Positions 5,995 through 6,737 of a stretch of DNA of 6,737 nucleotides are shown one piece after another. The stretch is taken from assembly GCA_023145535.1 (NCBI GenBank), contig JAGLDQ010000231.1:1-6737 (forward strand), given 5' to 3'. Both the position numbers and the translations under genes were made by a program. This DNA is from Cocleimonas sp. GTDB lineage: Bacteria > Pseudomonadota > Gammaproteobacteria > Thiotrichales > Thiotrichaceae. A model generated the notes under the pieces. The model was not told the origin of the DNA and ran no database searches. It saw only the letters and a program-made list of their open reading frames with translations. Numbering within the stretch: the stretch's first letter is position 1; every line of letters begins with the position of its first letter.

Positions 5995-6561
5995 ATGCCA
6001 AAAGCAGGCGACCTAAAGCGTGGAATGATGATCGAAATCAACGGTGATCCGCATGTAGTCAAAACTATCGAAGCAAAAAGCCCCTCGTCACGTGGCGCAT
6101 CAACGCTTTATAAGATACGTTATAACAATCTAAAAACAGGTCAAAAGCTCGATGAGTCTTATAAAACAGATGACATGCTTAAAGAAGCGGACTGCTCTAG
6201 AGTCTCAGTGCAATTTTCTTATCTAGATGGTGATGATTATATCTTTATGAACAGTGAAGATTACAGCCAGTATGTGCTAAATAAAGAGACTCTTACTGAT
6301 CAAGTCGGCTATATAACGGATGGCTTAGAAGGTATTACCGCACTATTAATGGATGGCAATATTTTAGGAATAGAGCTACCTGCGACCCTTTCTTTGCAAA
6401 TAACAGAAACGGCACCTAAGTTAAAAGGTGCAACGGCGGCAGGTCGTTCAAAGAACGCTGTTTTATCAACAGGATTAGAACTGCAAGTACCTGAATATTT
6501 AGAAAATGATGATTTTATTAAAATTAATACGGTGACGGGAAAGTTTATGTCACGAGAATAA
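5995..6561 (+). CDS. efpL: EF-P paralogue of the EfpL/YeiP subfamily
   Basis: This 188-aa protein has the three-domain EF-P build: a KOW-like N-domain (about 1-65), the OB domain (about 66-127) and the C-terminal OB domain (about 128-188). EF-P proteins enter the ribosomal E site and relieve stalling at proline runs. The domain I loop reads SPSSRGASTLYK, with arginine 33 at the tip (codon 6091-6093). This matches E. coli YeiP/EfpL (SPTARGAATLYK) and not canonical EF-P, which carries a modifiable lysine in a PGKGQA-type loop. Further YeiP-like parts are FSYLDGDDYIFMNSEDY, ETAPKLKGA and LSTGLELQVPEYL; E. coli YeiP is about 190 aa. No lysine-modification gene (epmA/epmB) or earP lies in the window. 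EfpL is thought to work without the EpmAB modification. The start is supported by AAGGAG at 5979-5984, 10 nt upstream. A strong terminator follows. An automatic label of plain 'elongation factor P' would hide the subfamily. Confidence 0.93.
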   Translation: MPKAGDLKRGMMIEINGDPHVVKTIEAKSPSSRGASTLYKIRYNNLKTGQKLDESYKTDDMLKEADCSRVSVQFSYLDGDDYIFMNSEDYSQYVLNKETLTDQVGYITDGLEGITALLMDGNILGIELPATLSLQITETAPKLKGATAAGRSKNAVLSTGLELQVPEYLENDDFIKINTVTGKFMSRE

Positions 6562-6595
6562 AGACAGCTAACCCAATATCAACAGAACCTTGCCA

Positions 6596-6643
6596 AAAAA
6601 GCGGAAGCTTTCTCCCTTTAAACGATAAAAGCTTCCGCTTTTT
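6596..6643. terminator. Bidirectional intrinsic terminator between efpL and pgeF
   Basis: AAAAAGCGGAAGCTTT (6596-6611) pairs perfectly over 16 bp with AAAGCTTCCGCTTTTT (6628-6643), leaving a 16-nt loop. The stem has a GC-rich core and ends in a T-run on the right. The A-run on the left becomes a T-run on the minus strand. It therefore suits termination of efpL (stop at 6561) and of the convergent pgeF (stop at 6660). Confidence 0.9.
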
Positions 6644-6659
6644 ATGTAAAATCACGAAG

Positions 6660-6737
6660 CTAACTCATCCAAATCAAACTCGCCATGCGTCCCGTTTTAG
6701 CCTCACGCCGATAAGAATAAAAATGCTTTTTATCTTG
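6660..6737 (-). CDS. pgeF: Peptidoglycan editing factor PgeF (YfiH, polyphenol oxidase family), C-terminal fragment
   Basis: The last 25 codons and a TAG stop (6660-6662) of a minus-strand gene run in from the right edge. The peptide holds HFYSYRREAKTGRMASLIW, the conserved C-terminal signature of the YfiH/DUF152 family (SYRR...TGRMA). YfiH proteins were first described as multicopper polyphenol oxidases; in E. coli PgeF removes wrongly incorporated L-serine from UDP-MurNAc intermediates, which keeps muropeptides correct. About nine-tenths of the gene is outside the window. It converges on efpL, and the shared hairpin at 6596-6643 is its likely terminator. Identity rests on this short but distinctive motif. 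Confidence 0.85.
   Translation of the reverse strand, partial: QDKKHFYSYRREAKTGRMASLIWMS

Noticed and set aside
5995..6561. Canonical elongation factor P (efp), or EarP-type EF-P with rhamnosylated Arg.
   Set aside because: The loop SPSSRGASTLYK and the rest of the protein follow YeiP/EfpL rather than the PGKGQA-type loop, and no earP gene is beside it.
1..6737. CRISPR array, insertion sequence, toxin-antitoxin pair, phage or integron element.
   Set aside because: No regularly spaced repeats, transposase or integrase motifs, or terminal inverted repeats were seen; nearly all sequence is accounted for by core genes.

Overview
The window looks like chromosomal core DNA from a gammaproteobacterium of fairly low GC content. 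The evidence is the gene set: a bifunctional PBP1B with a UB2H-like region, an LpoP-type lipoprotein, a YoaA/DinG helicase, a DarP/YjgA protein, an EfpL (YeiP)-type EF-P paralogue and a PgeF/YfiH C-terminus. All are families typical of that class. I cannot name a genus. I see no insertion sequence, phage gene, CRISPR array, tRNA, rRNA or integrase.

Layout: positions 1-4974 hold three minus-strand genes, transcribed in the order mrcB (2611-4974), lpoP-like TPR lipoprotein (1680-2462), yoaA-like helicase (1-1655, running off the left edge). The first gap is 148 bp and holds a possible internal promoter. The second is 24 bp, so the last two genes are almost certainly co-transcribed. Next comes a long AT-rich non-coding divergent region (4975-5461) with several short repeats and micro-ORFs but no recognisable gene. 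On the plus strand follow yjgA/darP (5462-5962) and efpL (5995-6561), 32 bp apart and probably one operon. A 16-bp perfect hairpin with A/T tracts (6596-6643) separates efpL from the convergent 3' end of pgeF (6660-6737, minus strand, partial).

How the genes fit together: mrcB and lpoP form a synthase/activator pair for septal and lateral peptidoglycan synthesis, and pgeF on the right also belongs to peptidoglycan quality control. yjgA and efpL both act on the ribosome, in 50S assembly and in relief of proline stalling. The helicase is a DNA-repair enzyme carried at the end of the cell-wall operon.

I did not find a clearly new system. The points most worth a second look are the EfpL identity of the EF-P gene (arginine 33 at the loop tip instead of the canonical lysine), its pairing with yjgA, the LpoP-type activator with a basic repeat-bearing linker, and the oversized divergent region with a 13-bp direct repeat overlapping the yjgA start codon.
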